This document shows, piece by piece, positions 30,246-40,264 of a DNA stretch of 64,000 nucleotides. The translations under genes and the position numbers were made by a program. Numbering within the stretch: the stretch's first letter is position 1; each line of letters starts with the position of its first letter. Under the pieces are notes generated by a model. It was not told the DNA's origin and searched no databases. It saw nothing but the letters and a program-made list of their open reading frames with translations. The stretch comes from SAR202 cluster bacterium bin22 (GTDB lineage: Bacteria; Chloroflexota; Dehalococcoidia; Lucifugimonadales; UBA3495): positions 434,001 through 498,000 of the forward strand of contig MPMM01000001.1 of assembly GCA_002238505.1 (NCBI GenBank), given 5' to 3'.

Positions 30246-31427
30246 TTATGCTGGGCACTTGCCCAGGGCCAGTGAGATCTCTTCCAGTACTTCTGGTTCC
30301 ATTTCCTTTGCTAGTGCCTCTTGCAGTGCGGCTATTGCTGCCTCGTTTCCTGTCTCGCCCAGCGCCCACGCCGCGTGGCTTCTGACCAGCGGAACACCTG
30401 CAGCCAGCGCCCCAGCTAATGCTGGCACGGCGTCGGGATTCTTAAGGTTTCCCAGGGCCACACAGGCATTTCGCTGCATACCGGTGTGCCGGGCGCGCAT
30501 AATGGGAGTACCAGCGAACCTCGCACGAAATTGCTCCTCGGTTAGGTCCAGCAACCCTATCAGGTCTGCAAATGCCAGCCCACGCCGCCCAAACTCCGGC
30601 TCCCGGGCAGGAGTTTCCTTTCGATTGACCGGACAGACTTCCTGGCAAATGTCGCAGCCAAAAACCCAGTCAAGCATGAGCGGCCTGATAGCCCTGGGTA
30701 TAGGGCCCCGATTCTCGATGGTTTGGTAGGAAATGCAGCGGACGTTATCAATAACATAAGGGGCTACAATAGCGCCCGTGGGGCAGGCGTCTATGCAACT
30801 GACGCAGTTGCCGCAAGTCTTTTTGACCGGAGTATCAGGTTCCAGTTCCAGGTCGGTAATGATCTGGCCCAGAAAAAGCCACGATCCCAGTTCGCTGGAA
30901 AGAATGTTAGTGTTCTTGCCAAACCACCCCAGACCTGCCCTGGCCGCTGCCGCGCGGTCCAGCATTGGGCCATCATCTACGTACCACCTGGCGGATATTT
31001 CCGCGCCAAACTGCTGCGAAAGGTCCTCCACCAGCGCTTTCATTTTGCGCTTCATTACCCGGTGGTAGTCCCGTCCTCTCGCGTAACGTGCTATTTTGCC
31101 GACCAGTGGCGAAACGCCTTCGTGGTAATGATGGTCCCCGGCATCTGAATCAGCGTGGCCCTGATCCTCGGTGAAGTAGTTCAGGCCCAGGCAGATGATT
31201 GATCGGGCCCCGGGAACTAATTCCTGAGGTGAAGTGCCCCGGGTGACCCTGGCAGGGTTGTACCAGGGAAGGCCGTCCATCAAACCCTGTTCAATGCGTT
31301 TCAGGGCCACTTCCCGGTCGGCAACGAATTCTTCTGCTGTCGTGACACGCACCAGGTCAAACCCCCCAAGTCCGGCTCGCTCCTTAACCAGTCTAGTGGC
31401 CATCTGAGTGTCAGTTACCGTACTCAT
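30246..31427 (-). CDS. queG: Epoxyqueuosine reductase with C-terminal HEAT repeats
   Basis: KTCGNCVSCIDACPTGAI; FGCDICQEVCPVNRK; ARYARGRDYHRVMKRKMKAL. Confidence 0.95.
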   Translation of the reverse strand: MSTVTDTQMATRLVKERAGLGGFDLVRVTTAEEFVADREVALKRIEQGLMDGLPWYNPARVTRGTSPQELVPGARSIICLGLNYFTEDQGHADSDAGDHHYHEGVSPLVGKIARYARGRDYHRVMKRKMKALVEDLSQQFGAEISARWYVDDGPMLDRAAAARAGLGWFGKNTNILSSELGSWLFLGQIITDLELEPDTPVKKTCGNCVSCIDACPTGAIVAPYVIDNVRCISYQTIENRGPIPRAIRPLMLDWVFGCDICQEVCPVNRKETPAREPEFGRRGLAFADLIGLLDLTEEQFRARFAGTPIMRARHTGMQRNACVALGNLKNPDAVPALAGALAAGVPLVRSHAAWALGETGNEAAIAALQEALAKEMEPEVLEEISLALGKCPA

Positions 31428-31957
31428 GGTCGTTCGTCCTGGTAGCGGCCGCTGTACCCCTCAGCCGTGGGGTTGGACAGGCGGAAAAAGACCATCTGCA
31501 TGAGGCGGGAGTACTGTTGAATCATGTACCCGGAGGGATTGTGGACCGTCAGCAATGCCTGCGACCGACCGCGATAACCCGGGTCCCAGACCGCGGTATA
31601 GAGGCCGACACCGCTGCGAAGCAGGCTGGAACGGGGTAGCGCCAGCGCCATCAGGTCCAGTGGCATGTTGACAACTTCACAAAGTGTAACCAGGTAAGAA
31701 CCTGCCTCCAGAAACACCCAGCCGTTGTCTTCAAACTCCATCGATTCGTTTTCTGGAAGTATCCTGTCGTCGGCACTGCTTCCCATCCGGCCCGCAGTCA
31801 ACAGCCGGTAAACCCTGAGCAACCGAAAGTCGAAGCCGCTGGCTTGAACCTGCTCGTCCAGGGATGCCCAACCTTCGACCAGCGGAAGTTGACCCTCAGT
31901 AGGTGTGAGGATCAGTTCTCGAATACTGCCGCTGTTCAGTACGGCGCCGTTTAACAT
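31424..31957 (-). CDS. dCTP deaminase/dUTPase family protein
   Basis: ALALPRSSLLRSGVGLYTAVWDPGYRGRSQALLTVHN; overlaps queG by 4 nt. Confidence 0.82.
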   Translation of the reverse strand: MLNGAVLNSGSIRELILTPTEGQLPLVEGWASLDEQVQASGFDFRLLRVYRLLTAGRMGSSADDRILPENESMEFEDNGWVFLEAGSYLVTLCEVVNMPLDLMALALPRSSLLRSGVGLYTAVWDPGYRGRSQALLTVHNPSGYMIQQYSRLMQMVFFRLSNPTAEGYSGRYQDERP

Positions 31958-31975
31958 AAGCTTCCAGATAAGGGA

Positions 31976-32009
31976 AACGGGGAGCCAGCTTTCCAGGAGG
32001 CTCCCCGTT
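31976..32009 (-). terminator. Terminator downstream of groEL
   Basis: AACGGGGAGCC ... GGCTCCCCGTT, 11-bp stem. Confidence 0.75.
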
Positions 32010-32059
32010 CCATTTGTCGAATATGGTTATCGGCCAAAGTTGGTTAACAACCCGATACG

Positions 32060-33685
32060 CTAGTCGTGCATGAAATCCTGAACGTCAGCAGGCAAGGGCT
32101 TGTATACAGGAATTTCCGCCACCACCGCCTGGGTGGTGAGCAGCATTCCGGCGATGCTGCCAGCGTTCTGCAGGGCCGAACGGGTTACTTTGGCCGGATC
32201 GATTATGCCCGCCTGTATCAGGTGGGTGAATTCTCCCTTCTCTGCGTCGAATCCCCAGTCGCCTTCGCCATTCCGGACCTTGTCCAGCACCACTTGCCCG
32301 GGGTGGCCTGCGTTTGCCGAGATGAGTTCCAACGGGGCGGAAAGAGCGTGGCGGATGAGGCGCACACCCAAAGCTTCGTCGCCTGACAGGGAGTTCTGGA
32401 GGTCCTCGAGAGCTTGTTCGGCGCGAACCAGGGTGACACCGCCACCAGGAACGATACCTTCCTCTACAGCAGCCCGGGTGGCGGAGAGGGCGTCTTCAGT
32501 CCGGGATTTCCTTTCGTTCAATTCCGGCTCAGTGGCGGCCCCCACGCGAATAACGGCTACGCCTCCAACCAGTGCGGCCAGGCGCTCCTGGAGCTTCTCC
32601 CGGTCGTAATCGGAAGTAGTCTCTTCCACCTGAACACGGATCTGGGCGACGCGGGCCTCGGTGGCCTCCGGCGCTCCGTGCCCTTCAACAATAGTGGTCT
32701 CGTCCTTCAAGGCCAGGATCCGGCGCGCGGAACCCAGGTGTTCGAACTCTACGGCGTCCAGGGAAAGCCCGGTATCATTACTGATCACCGTAGCGCCAGT
32801 CATGATGGCGATGTCTTCCAGCAGAGCCTTGCGACGGTCGCCGAACCCCGGGGCCTTGATGGCTACGCAACTGATTGTTCCCCGCAGCTTGTTGACCACC
32901 AGGGTGGCCAGGGCTTCGCCATCCACGTCTTCCGCGATGATGGCCAGGGGCCGGCCTCCGGCCTGTGACACTTTTTCCAGGGTGGGAACTATGTCGTTGA
33001 CCGAGGAAACCTTGGTATCGGTTATGAGAACCAGGGGCTGCTCCAATGTGACTTCCATTCGCTGGGCGTCCGTCACGAAATGAGGCGAGAGGTAACCACG
33101 GTCCAGGCGCATACCCTCAACAAAGTCCAACTCGTCGGTCATGCTCTTGGACTCCTCGATGGTGATTACACCCTCGCGGCCTACCTTGTCCATGGCTTCA
33201 GCGATTAGGTCAGCGATGCTTTCCTCATGGGCCGAAAGGGCCGCAACCCTGGCGACCTGCTCCCGGTTTTCCACGGGAAGGGAGATGCCGCTGATCTCGC
33301 TCACCACAGCCCTCACGGCCTTGTCCATGCCGGACTTTAGGCTCATACCATTGGCTCCGGCGGCGATGTTCATGAAGCCTTCTCGTACCATTGACCGGGT
33401 CAGAACAACCGAAGTAGTAGTACCGTCGCCGACCACGTCATTGGTCTTGGCGGCGGCCTCCTTTACCAATTGGGCACCCATGTTCTCGTACACGTCAGGT
33501 AGTTCAACCTCTTTGGCAATAGTCACCCCGTCGCTGCAGACGACGGGCAGTGACCACATACGGTTGAGCAACACGTTACGGCCACTGGGGCCAAGGGTTA
33601 GTCCAACTACCCTGCCCAGCTCTTCCACGCCGCGCATGAGGCTGGCCCGGGCCTGATCATCAAAGATTAGCTGCTTGTCTGCCAT
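32060..33685 (-). CDS. groEL: Chaperonin GroEL (start MADKQLIF preferred; ORF-track start is 33736)
   Basis: [58 protein letters not shown]; no GGM tail. Confidence 0.95.
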   Translation of the reverse strand: MADKQLIFDDQARASLMRGVEELGRVVGLTLGPSGRNVLLNRMWSLPVVCSDGVTIAKEVELPDVYENMGAQLVKEAAAKTNDVVGDGTTTSVVLTRSMVREGFMNIAAGANGMSLKSGMDKAVRAVVSEISGISLPVENREQVARVAALSAHEESIADLIAEAMDKVGREGVITIEESKSMTDELDFVEGMRLDRGYLSPHFVTDAQRMEVTLEQPLVLITDTKVSSVNDIVPTLEKVSQAGGRPLAIIAEDVDGEALATLVVNKLRGTISCVAIKAPGFGDRRKALLEDIAIMTGATVISNDTGLSLDAVEFEHLGSARRILALKDETTIVEGHGAPEATEARVAQIRVQVEETTSDYDREKLQERLAALVGGVAVIRVGAATEPELNERKSRTEDALSATRAAVEEGIVPGGGVTLVRAEQALEDLQNSLSGDEALGVRLIRHALSAPLELISANAGHPGQVVLDKVRNGEGDWGFDAEKGEFTHLIQAGIIDPAKVTRSALQNAGSIAGMLLTTQAVVAEIPVYKPLPADVQDFMHD

Positions 33686-33805
33686 TCCTGTCTTAACCTC
33701 CGTTATACCTGTGTCGCTCGCCTTGGGCTGCGGCACTTTTCTTTAGGGGAAGCAAATTGCACAACGAAACCCTCGTCGCGTTGCGACGAAATCTGCGCAA
33801 CCTAA

Positions 33806-33834
33806 AATATGCGTTAGCGTCAGCCGATTGTCAA
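33806..33834 (-). promoter_or_regulatory. Putative groEL promoter
   Basis: Minus strand TTGACA-N17-CATATT. Confidence 0.45.
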
Positions 33835-33894
33835 CTGTCCCTCCAAGCGGGATCGGGGTGATCACCCTGGGACCCTTTAATTCGACCCGTATCC

Positions 33895-34422
33895 TTAAAC
33901 CTGGAATGTTTCAGGCCAGAGTGTAACTCCGTCCAACCCATCTACGGACGCAGCCAAGTCTGCGATTTGCGAATTGCTGATTGGGTGGAGAAGGGCCCCG
34001 GCTATTTCAGCCAGGGGTACCAATACGAAAGCGCGTTCTCGCATGCGGGGATGGGGTATCTGCAAGTCCGGTGTTGACCAGTCAATAACCAGATCGCCAT
34101 AAAGAAGGATGTCGATATCAATAGAGCGGGGACCGTAACGTACGGTTGGTATTCGCCCGATTTCCTGCTCGATACCCTTGGCCACGTCCAGCAGCGTGGC
34201 GGGTTCGAGGGAGGTCTGGACTCCCACGGCGATGTTCAGGAAGTTGGGCTGGTCAAGAAGCCCCCAGGGTTTGGTCTCGTAAGTGGAAGAAACAGCAACC
34301 ACGCTTAAGTTTGGCTCTGAATCGAGAAAGGCCAGCGCTTGTCGGATGTTTCCCGCGCGGTCGCCCAGGTTGGATCCCAAACTCAGGTAGGCGTTAACTT
34401 GCTGAGTCACCGGTGTTCCCAT
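33895..34422 (-). CDS. folK: 2-amino-4-hydroxy-6-hydroxymethyldihydropteridine pyrophosphokinase
   Basis: AYLSLGSNLGDRAGNIRQAL; YETKPWG; RYGPRSIDIDILLYGD. Confidence 0.95.
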   Translation of the reverse strand: MGTPVTQQVNAYLSLGSNLGDRAGNIRQALAFLDSEPNLSVVAVSSTYETKPWGLLDQPNFLNIAVGVQTSLEPATLLDVAKGIEQEIGRIPTVRYGPRSIDIDILLYGDLVIDWSTPDLQIPHPRMRERAFVLVPLAEIAGALLHPISNSQIADLAASVDGLDGVTLWPETFQV

Positions 34423-35276
34423 CCCTCGGGTCTCCAGCCTCGCACTACGGAGTCAGTCATGCGGCATACCCGAACCATTTGCTTAACTTCGTGCACCCTT
34501 ACGATGTCTGCTCCTCCGGCGATGGAGAGAGCCACGGTGGCTGCGGTTCCCTCAACTCGCTGGTCAACTGGCAATTCCAGGACAAACCCAATTGTAGATT
34601 TGCGGGAGGTCCCAACCAGTAGAGGAAAACCCATCTCTTTGAATTCAGACAGCCTGCCCAGAATTTCCAGATTGTGGTCAGGGGTTTTTCCGAATCCAAT
34701 ACCTGGGTCCAGGATAATGTTCTCGGCGGGAACGCCTGCGTGAATAGATGCCTGGACAGATGCTTTCAGGCTGCAAATAACATCGGGCACCAAATCGTTG
34801 TACCGCCGCCCTTCCTGGTTGTGCATCAATACGATTGGAACTCCGGCTTCTGCTGCCACTTCTGCCAGAGCAGGGTCCGACTTCAGTCCCCATACGTCGT
34901 TAATTATTGATGCGCCAGCCTCAATCGCATACCGGGCAACCGGGGCCTTATAGGTATCTACGCTGACCGGGACTTGGGCCACATCAGACAATGCCTCAAG
35001 AGCAGGAACCAGCCGCCGGATTTCCTCTTCAGCCGAGATGGGAGAAGAGCCGGGGCGGGTGGACTCGGCGCCGACATCCAGGAAATCTGCCCCTTCTTCC
35101 TGAAAGCGAAGCGCCTGTTCCACGATGGCAGGAATGTCGGCGCCCAGACCGTCTCCGGAGAAGGAGTCCTTGCTCAGGTTGATTATGCCCATGACGTAAG
35201 TCCGGCGCCCCCATACCAGGGGCTGACCCTGGGCAACGGTCATTTTGGTCAACTGTTCGGTCCGCAAGCGAGTCAC
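34407..35276 (-). CDS. folP: Dihydropteroate synthase
   Basis: YVMGIINLSKDSFSGDG; DFLDVGAESTRPGS; ILDPGIGFGKTPDHNLEIL. Confidence 0.95.
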   Translation of the reverse strand: MTRLRTEQLTKMTVAQGQPLVWGRRTYVMGIINLSKDSFSGDGLGADIPAIVEQALRFQEEGADFLDVGAESTRPGSSPISAEEEIRRLVPALEALSDVAQVPVSVDTYKAPVARYAIEAGASIINDVWGLKSDPALAEVAAEAGVPIVLMHNQEGRRYNDLVPDVICSLKASVQASIHAGVPAENIILDPGIGFGKTPDHNLEILGRLSEFKEMGFPLLVGTSRKSTIGFVLELPVDQRVEGTAATVALSIAGGADIVRVHEVKQMVRVCRMTDSVVRGWRPEGWEHR

Positions 35277-35442
35277 CCGAATGCGTAGCTATTCTTTGCC
35301 CTTGTCAACAAATGTGTGATGCTCCGAGAGGATCAATCTCAACAAATATTATATCCCGGTATGGGTTATAATGGGCCAAACCTGAGAGAGCCCTTTCGCA
35401 CGCCGAAAGTGAGGCTTATGTCCGAGTTTGTCAGGAGTGCCA

Positions 35443-37041
35443 GTGACGACGGAAAAGCGGGTTATCGACCAGAAAATTGAAACCTTGCAGGAGATGCGAG
35501 GCCGTTCCCGTTTAGGGGGTGGGCAGCAGCGGGTTGAACAGCAGCACAGTCGCGGCAAGCTTACCGCGCGTGAACGTCTTACGCGCTTGATGGATGAGGG
35601 AACCTTCCAGGAGATTGACTCCTTTGTGACCCATCGAACGACCGATTTTGGGTTGGCCGATCGCAAATTCCTGGGTGACGCAGTGGTCACAGGTTACGGC
35701 AAGGTAAACGGCCGACAGGTGTTTGCCTATGCCCAGGACTTTACCGTTTTTGGCGGTTCCCTTTCCGAAGTGGTGGGCGAAAAAATCTGCAAGGTGATGG
35801 ACATGGCTGGGAAGACGGGGTGTCCGGTTGTGGGCATCAACGACTCCGGCGGCGCGCGAATCCAGGAAGGAGTCATGAGCCTGGGGGCCTATGGGGATAT
35901 ATTCTTGCGAAATACGCTCTATTCGGGAGTAGTGCCCCAGATTTCGGTGATCATGGGGCCCTCCGCCGGGGGAGCCGTATATTCCCCCGCAATTACCGAT
36001 TTTATTTTCATGGTAAAGGGTACCGGCCAGATGTATATCACTGGCCCAGACGTGGTCAAGGCCGTGACGGGAGCCGAGGTAACCCACGAGGAACTGGGCG
36101 GGGCAGTTTCCCACGCCACGCGCAGCGGAGTGGCTCATTTTGTTCATAACAGCGAGGACGAATGTCTGGCAGAGGTAAGACGGCTGTTGGGCTTCCTGCC
36201 ATCCAACAATCTGGCCGACCCTCCATTGCTGCCCCAGGGTGACCCGGTGAATCGGATCGACCCCGATCTCAGGTACCTCGTCCCGGATGAGCCAAACCGG
36301 CCCTACGACATACGGGACATCATTTACCGCATCGTGGACATTGGGGGCGAAGAGGAACTGGAAGAGGTGCCCATCGAGGAGTTTATGGAGGTGCAGCCCG
36401 ACTTCTCACCCAATGTTGTGGTGGGGTTCGGGCGCTTTAACGGGAGTACGGTCGGAATCATTGGCAACCAGCCTTCCTATTTGGCTGGGGTGCTGGACAT
36501 TGACGCTTCGGCCAAGGCGGCCCGCTTCGTGCGCTTCTGCGACTGTTTCAATATTCCCCTGGTAACGCTGGTTGATGTTCCGGGGTTCATGCCCGGTGTG
36601 GACCAGGAATACGGCGGAATAATCCGCCACGGAGCCAAGCTGATTTACGCCTATGCTGAGGCCACAGTCCCAAAGATCAGTGTCATAATTCGCAAGGCCT
36701 ATGGCGGGGCTTACATTGTAATGAGCAGCAAGCACTTGCGCTCGGATATTAACCTGGCCTGGCCGTCAGCGGAGATCGCCGTGATGGGTCCAGACGGCGC
36801 CGTGAACATTATCTATCGCGAGGAAATATCCCAGTCCGACGACCCTGATGCCAAGAGAGCGGAATTGATAGCCGACTACCAGGTAAAGTTCACCAACCCT
36901 TACATCGCCGCCGGCCAGGGCTTTCTCGATGACGTGATTGACCCGGCGGAGACCCGTTCCCGTATTATTGGGGCCCTGGATATGCTGCGTAACAAGCGAG
37001 ACAGTATGCCCGCCAAAAAGCACGGGAACATACCCCTCTGA
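35443..37041 (+). CDS. Acyl-CoA carboxylase carboxyltransferase subunit (propionyl/methylmalonyl type)
   Basis: GGGQQRVEQQHSRGKLTARERLTRLMDEGTFQEID; GINDSGGARIQEGV; VDVPGFMPGVDQEYGGIIRHGAKL; GTG start with AGGAG SD. Confidence 0.95.
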   Translation: MTTEKRVIDQKIETLQEMRGRSRLGGGQQRVEQQHSRGKLTARERLTRLMDEGTFQEIDSFVTHRTTDFGLADRKFLGDAVVTGYGKVNGRQVFAYAQDFTVFGGSLSEVVGEKICKVMDMAGKTGCPVVGINDSGGARIQEGVMSLGAYGDIFLRNTLYSGVVPQISVIMGPSAGGAVYSPAITDFIFMVKGTGQMYITGPDVVKAVTGAEVTHEELGGAVSHATRSGVAHFVHNSEDECLAEVRRLLGFLPSNNLADPPLLPQGDPVNRIDPDLRYLVPDEPNRPYDIRDIIYRIVDIGGEEELEEVPIEEFMEVQPDFSPNVVVGFGRFNGSTVGIIGNQPSYLAGVLDIDASAKAARFVRFCDCFNIPLVTLVDVPGFMPGVDQEYGGIIRHGAKLIYAYAEATVPKISVIIRKAYGGAYIVMSSKHLRSDINLAWPSAEIAVMGPDGAVNIIYREEISQSDDPDAKRAELIADYQVKFTNPYIAAGQGFLDDVIDPAETRSRIIGALDMLRNKRDSMPAKKHGNIPL

Positions 37042-37143
37042 TTGAACTACGAAGGCTAAAAGGGAGCTAACTAATAGCCGCGTGACAGAACGGGGTACGA
37101 TGTAGTTTTAGTAAGCTTCCCCACATCCAGCCAGGAGCCATCG

Positions 37144-38157
37144 ATGGAATTTGGAATCTTCTACCAGCTTCCCTGCGCCGACGAACAGTCACCGGCAGAC
37201 AGGTACGCAGACACCATTTCACAGGCCCAGTTGGCCGACGAACTGGGTTACGACTCTGTGTGGCTGGCGGAAGTGCACTTCAATCCACGGTTTTCGGTCC
37301 TGCCAGCGCCTCTGCTGCTGGGCTCAGCCATAGCCCAGACTACAAAGAAGCTAAAGATAGCCACTGCCGTCAACCTTATGCCGCTACACCATCCCGTGCG
37401 GCTGGCGGAGGAATTTGCCACCCTTGATGTGATTTCCCGGGGGCGCGCTATCCTCGGAACAGGCCGAGGAGCCATGCTGCGGCAGTACCAGGGTTATGGT
37501 GTGGACGTGGATGAAGGAAGGGAGAGGTTCGTTGAAGGTCTGGATATGGTCCTCAAGGCTTGGACATCCGACGAGTTGAACTATGATGGCAAGTACTACC
37601 AGGTCTCCGGTGTCCGGGTGGTTCCCAAGCCCTACCAGGAACCCCATCCCCCGGTATACATCGCGTCCAACAGCGTGGACACTTTCCCATTGGTGGGTGA
37701 ACTGGGGCACAACATTCTGATAGCGCCGATTGTGGTCAGTCTCGACGGCGCGAAATCCGGCCTGGGCGAATACCGGCATGAGCTTAAAGCCCACGGTCAC
37801 GATCCGGCTACCAGGAAAGTAAACGTCAACGTGCTGATTCATGCCACCAAGGATGAGTCGGGACCTTCATCCCAGAGCTTCGAGAACAGTGTGCGCAATT
37901 ACCTTTCCAATCTGCAGGTCAATAGGTCGCGCGTAATTACCGGCCGGACCCGCAATCTGTCCTATGAGCATGTTTCCACGGAGCTTTCGGCTATAGGGAG
38001 CCCGGAACGAATCATCGACAGGCTGGAATCAATCATTGAAATGCTCGGTGCGGATGAAATCATGTGCTGGTTCGCCACTGGTGGCCTGGTGCCCAATGAG
38101 GAAGTCCACGCGTCCATGCGACTCTTTGCCGAAGAGGTAATTCCTCACTTCAAGTAG
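37144..38157 (+). CDS. LLM-class flavin-dependent oxidoreductase
   Basis: MEFGIFYQLPCADEQSPADRYADTISQAQLADELGYDSVWLAEVHF; NLMPLHHPVRLAEEFATLDVISRGRAILGTGRGA. Confidence 0.92.
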   Translation: MEFGIFYQLPCADEQSPADRYADTISQAQLADELGYDSVWLAEVHFNPRFSVLPAPLLLGSAIAQTTKKLKIATAVNLMPLHHPVRLAEEFATLDVISRGRAILGTGRGAMLRQYQGYGVDVDEGRERFVEGLDMVLKAWTSDELNYDGKYYQVSGVRVVPKPYQEPHPPVYIASNSVDTFPLVGELGHNILIAPIVVSLDGAKSGLGEYRHELKAHGHDPATRKVNVNVLIHATKDESGPSSQSFENSVRNYLSNLQVNRSRVITGRTRNLSYEHVSTELSAIGSPERIIDRLESIIEMLGADEIMCWFATGGLVPNEEVHASMRLFAEEVIPHFK

Positions 38158-38163
38158 GCGATA

Positions 38164-39522
38164 TTGACCAGTTCCGACTCACTTTTTGAATTTGGTCGGC
38201 AGCAGCGGTCTGCCGCGGTGGCGCCGCTGGCAGAGCGGATGCGCCCCCGGTCCTTTGACCAGTTTGTGGGGCAGGAGCACATACTGGCTCCAGACCGAGT
38301 CTTACGCCGGTCAATGGCTGCGGACCGGCTGCCCTCATTCATCCTCTGGGGACCGCCCGGCAGTGGCAAGACCACCCTGGCCCGCCTGGTGGCTACAGTA
38401 ACGGAAGCCCATTTCGAACCTGTCAGTGCCGTTACGTCCGGAGTTGCCGACCTGCGCCGGATTGTGGCAGAGGCGGGGGAACGACAGGGTATGTATCAGC
38501 GGCGAACGATTCTGTTCGTTGATGAGATTCACCGATTCAACAAGGCTCAGCAGGACGTTATTCTGCCCCACGTGGAAGACGGCACGGTGACTTTCATAGG
38601 GGCCACTACGGAGAATCCATCCTTCGAGGTCAACGCTCCGCTGCTGTCGCGCTGCCGGGTCTTTACGCTTAACTCCCTCACAGAGGAGCAGGTTGGCAGC
38701 ATCGTGGATGGAGCCATGGTTGACAGCGACAGAGGGCTGGGTGGACTGCGCCTTACGCTGGAGTCCGAGGCGCGGGCTCACCTGGTTAACATTGCCAATG
38801 GCGACGCTCGCGTTGCCCTCAATGCCCTTGAAACTGCCGCGTACGCAATTGGTTCGCAGGACAGTGGCGACGGCCTCATCACCGTTGACATAATCTCCGA
38901 TGCCCTGCAGCGGCGCTCTCCGCTCTACGACAAGGCGGGGGAAGGGCACTACGACACCATTTCCGCTTTCATCAAGTCGGTGCGAGGTTCATCGCCTGAT
39001 GGGGCCCTTTACTGGCTGGCCCGAATGCTGGAATCAGGGGAAGACCCTCTGTTCATCGCCCGTCGGCTGGTGATTCTGGCGTCGGAGGACATCGGGCTGG
39101 CGGAACCGCAGGCTTTGCCAGTGGCGGTGGCGGCGCAGCAGGCGGTACATTTCCTGGGAATGCCTGAGGGGCGTATTCCCCTGGCCGAGGCCACGGTTTA
39201 CCTGGCGACCGCGCCAAAGAGCAACACAGCGTACATGGCGCTGGAGCGGGCGCTGGACGACGTGCGCAAGATGCCTAATGACCCGGTGCCGCTGCACCTG
39301 CGCAATGCGGTCACAGGCATGATGCGGGCAATGGACTATGGCAAGGGCTACCAATACGCCCATGACCATCCCGGGCATTTCGTTGAGCAGGAGTACTTGC
39401 CCGAGTCGGTTCGGGATGCCCGCTACTACTTCCCTTCAGTGGAGGGGAAGGAGAAGGAAATTGAGGAGCGCCTTCGCACCTGGTGGGCAGTTGATGGACA
39501 GGATCAGGCCGATAGAGCCTGA
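38164..39522 (+). CDS. rarA: Replication-associated recombination protein A (TTG start)
   Basis: PLAERMRPRSFDQFVGQEHIL; LWGPPGSGKTTLARLVA; LFVDEIHRFNKAQQD; GATTENPSFEVNAPLLSRCRVF. Confidence 0.95.
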   Translation: MTSSDSLFEFGRQQRSAAVAPLAERMRPRSFDQFVGQEHILAPDRVLRRSMAADRLPSFILWGPPGSGKTTLARLVATVTEAHFEPVSAVTSGVADLRRIVAEAGERQGMYQRRTILFVDEIHRFNKAQQDVILPHVEDGTVTFIGATTENPSFEVNAPLLSRCRVFTLNSLTEEQVGSIVDGAMVDSDRGLGGLRLTLESEARAHLVNIANGDARVALNALETAAYAIGSQDSGDGLITVDIISDALQRRSPLYDKAGEGHYDTISAFIKSVRGSSPDGALYWLARMLESGEDPLFIARRLVILASEDIGLAEPQALPVAVAAQQAVHFLGMPEGRIPLAEATVYLATAPKSNTAYMALERALDDVRKMPNDPVPLHLRNAVTGMMRAMDYGKGYQYAHDHPGHFVEQEYLPESVRDARYYFPSVEGKEKEIEERLRTWWAVDGQDQADRA

Positions 39523-40091
39523 ATCACATCAGCCGACTGAACAACGTCTGCCTGCCTGGGGAAGATACGCTGGGTCAGGAACTCGTGGACATCAGGGTCC
39601 TGGTCGGAACAGCAGTCTTCAACGATGATGAGTTTGAAATCAGCGTCGGCTGCGTAGCGGGTGGTGGACAGCACCACGCCGCTGGTGGCGTACCCGAGCA
39701 TTATTAGTGTCTCAATATTGTTTGCCCTCAGCGACATTTCCAGATCAGTGCCAAACATGGCGTTGACCCGGTGCTTGCCCGCAACGACTTCCCCTTCAAT
39801 CGGCCTGACCGCTTCGTGAATCACCTGGATCGGATCGCTGATCGCAGGCAGCCCCGATGCCTTGCGCTGACTGAAGGTCTTGTTTCGTTCGCTTATTTCC
39901 GGGTACTTGGGCCGAAACACGGTGGCGGAGTAGCAAACCATGATGCCGGCGTCTCTGGCCGCCTGCTGGAGGGCCTGGGTTTTAGCCACCACGCCCCGGT
40001 CTACTGCGTGGGGAATAGAACTCATCATGTCGGCGTAAAAGTCGGCAATTAGCAGGGCAGTCGTGGATTTGTCCAGTACGATAGTGGCCAT
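39504..40091 (-). CDS. Isochorismatase-family cysteine hydrolase
   Basis: TALLIADFYADMMS; LIMLGYATSGVVLSTTRYAADADFKLIIVEDCCSD. Confidence 0.88.
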   Translation of the reverse strand: MATIVLDKSTTALLIADFYADMMSSIPHAVDRGVVAKTQALQQAARDAGIMVCYSATVFRPKYPEISERNKTFSQRKASGLPAISDPIQVIHEAVRPIEGEVVAGKHRVNAMFGTDLEMSLRANNIETLIMLGYATSGVVLSTTRYAADADFKLIIVEDCCSDQDPDVHEFLTQRIFPRQADVVQSADVIQALSA

Positions 40092-40264
40092 AGGTAGCGC
40101 TCCGGTCTTTCGCAGTTAATTGGATCCAGCAGTAGTCATCTACTGGAAGCTGTTTCAATGATCAGCCCGCAGGCTGGCAGTTGAGTCCAGAGGCGTGCCC
40201 TGAAAGGGAGTCACCTCCTTCATAGCCCTTTCCCGTCGAGGAGGAAGGGATTTTGAAGCACTTG

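Noticed and set aside
35381-35412. Possible glycine riboswitch
   Set aside because: Shares GAGAGA and CGCCGAA strings only; the surrounding helices are not those of the aptamer.
40155-40223. 22-aa minus-strand ORF MKEVTPFQGTPLDSTASLRADH with internal AAGGAGGTGA
   Set aside because: No family, weak context; the SD-like string may be chance.
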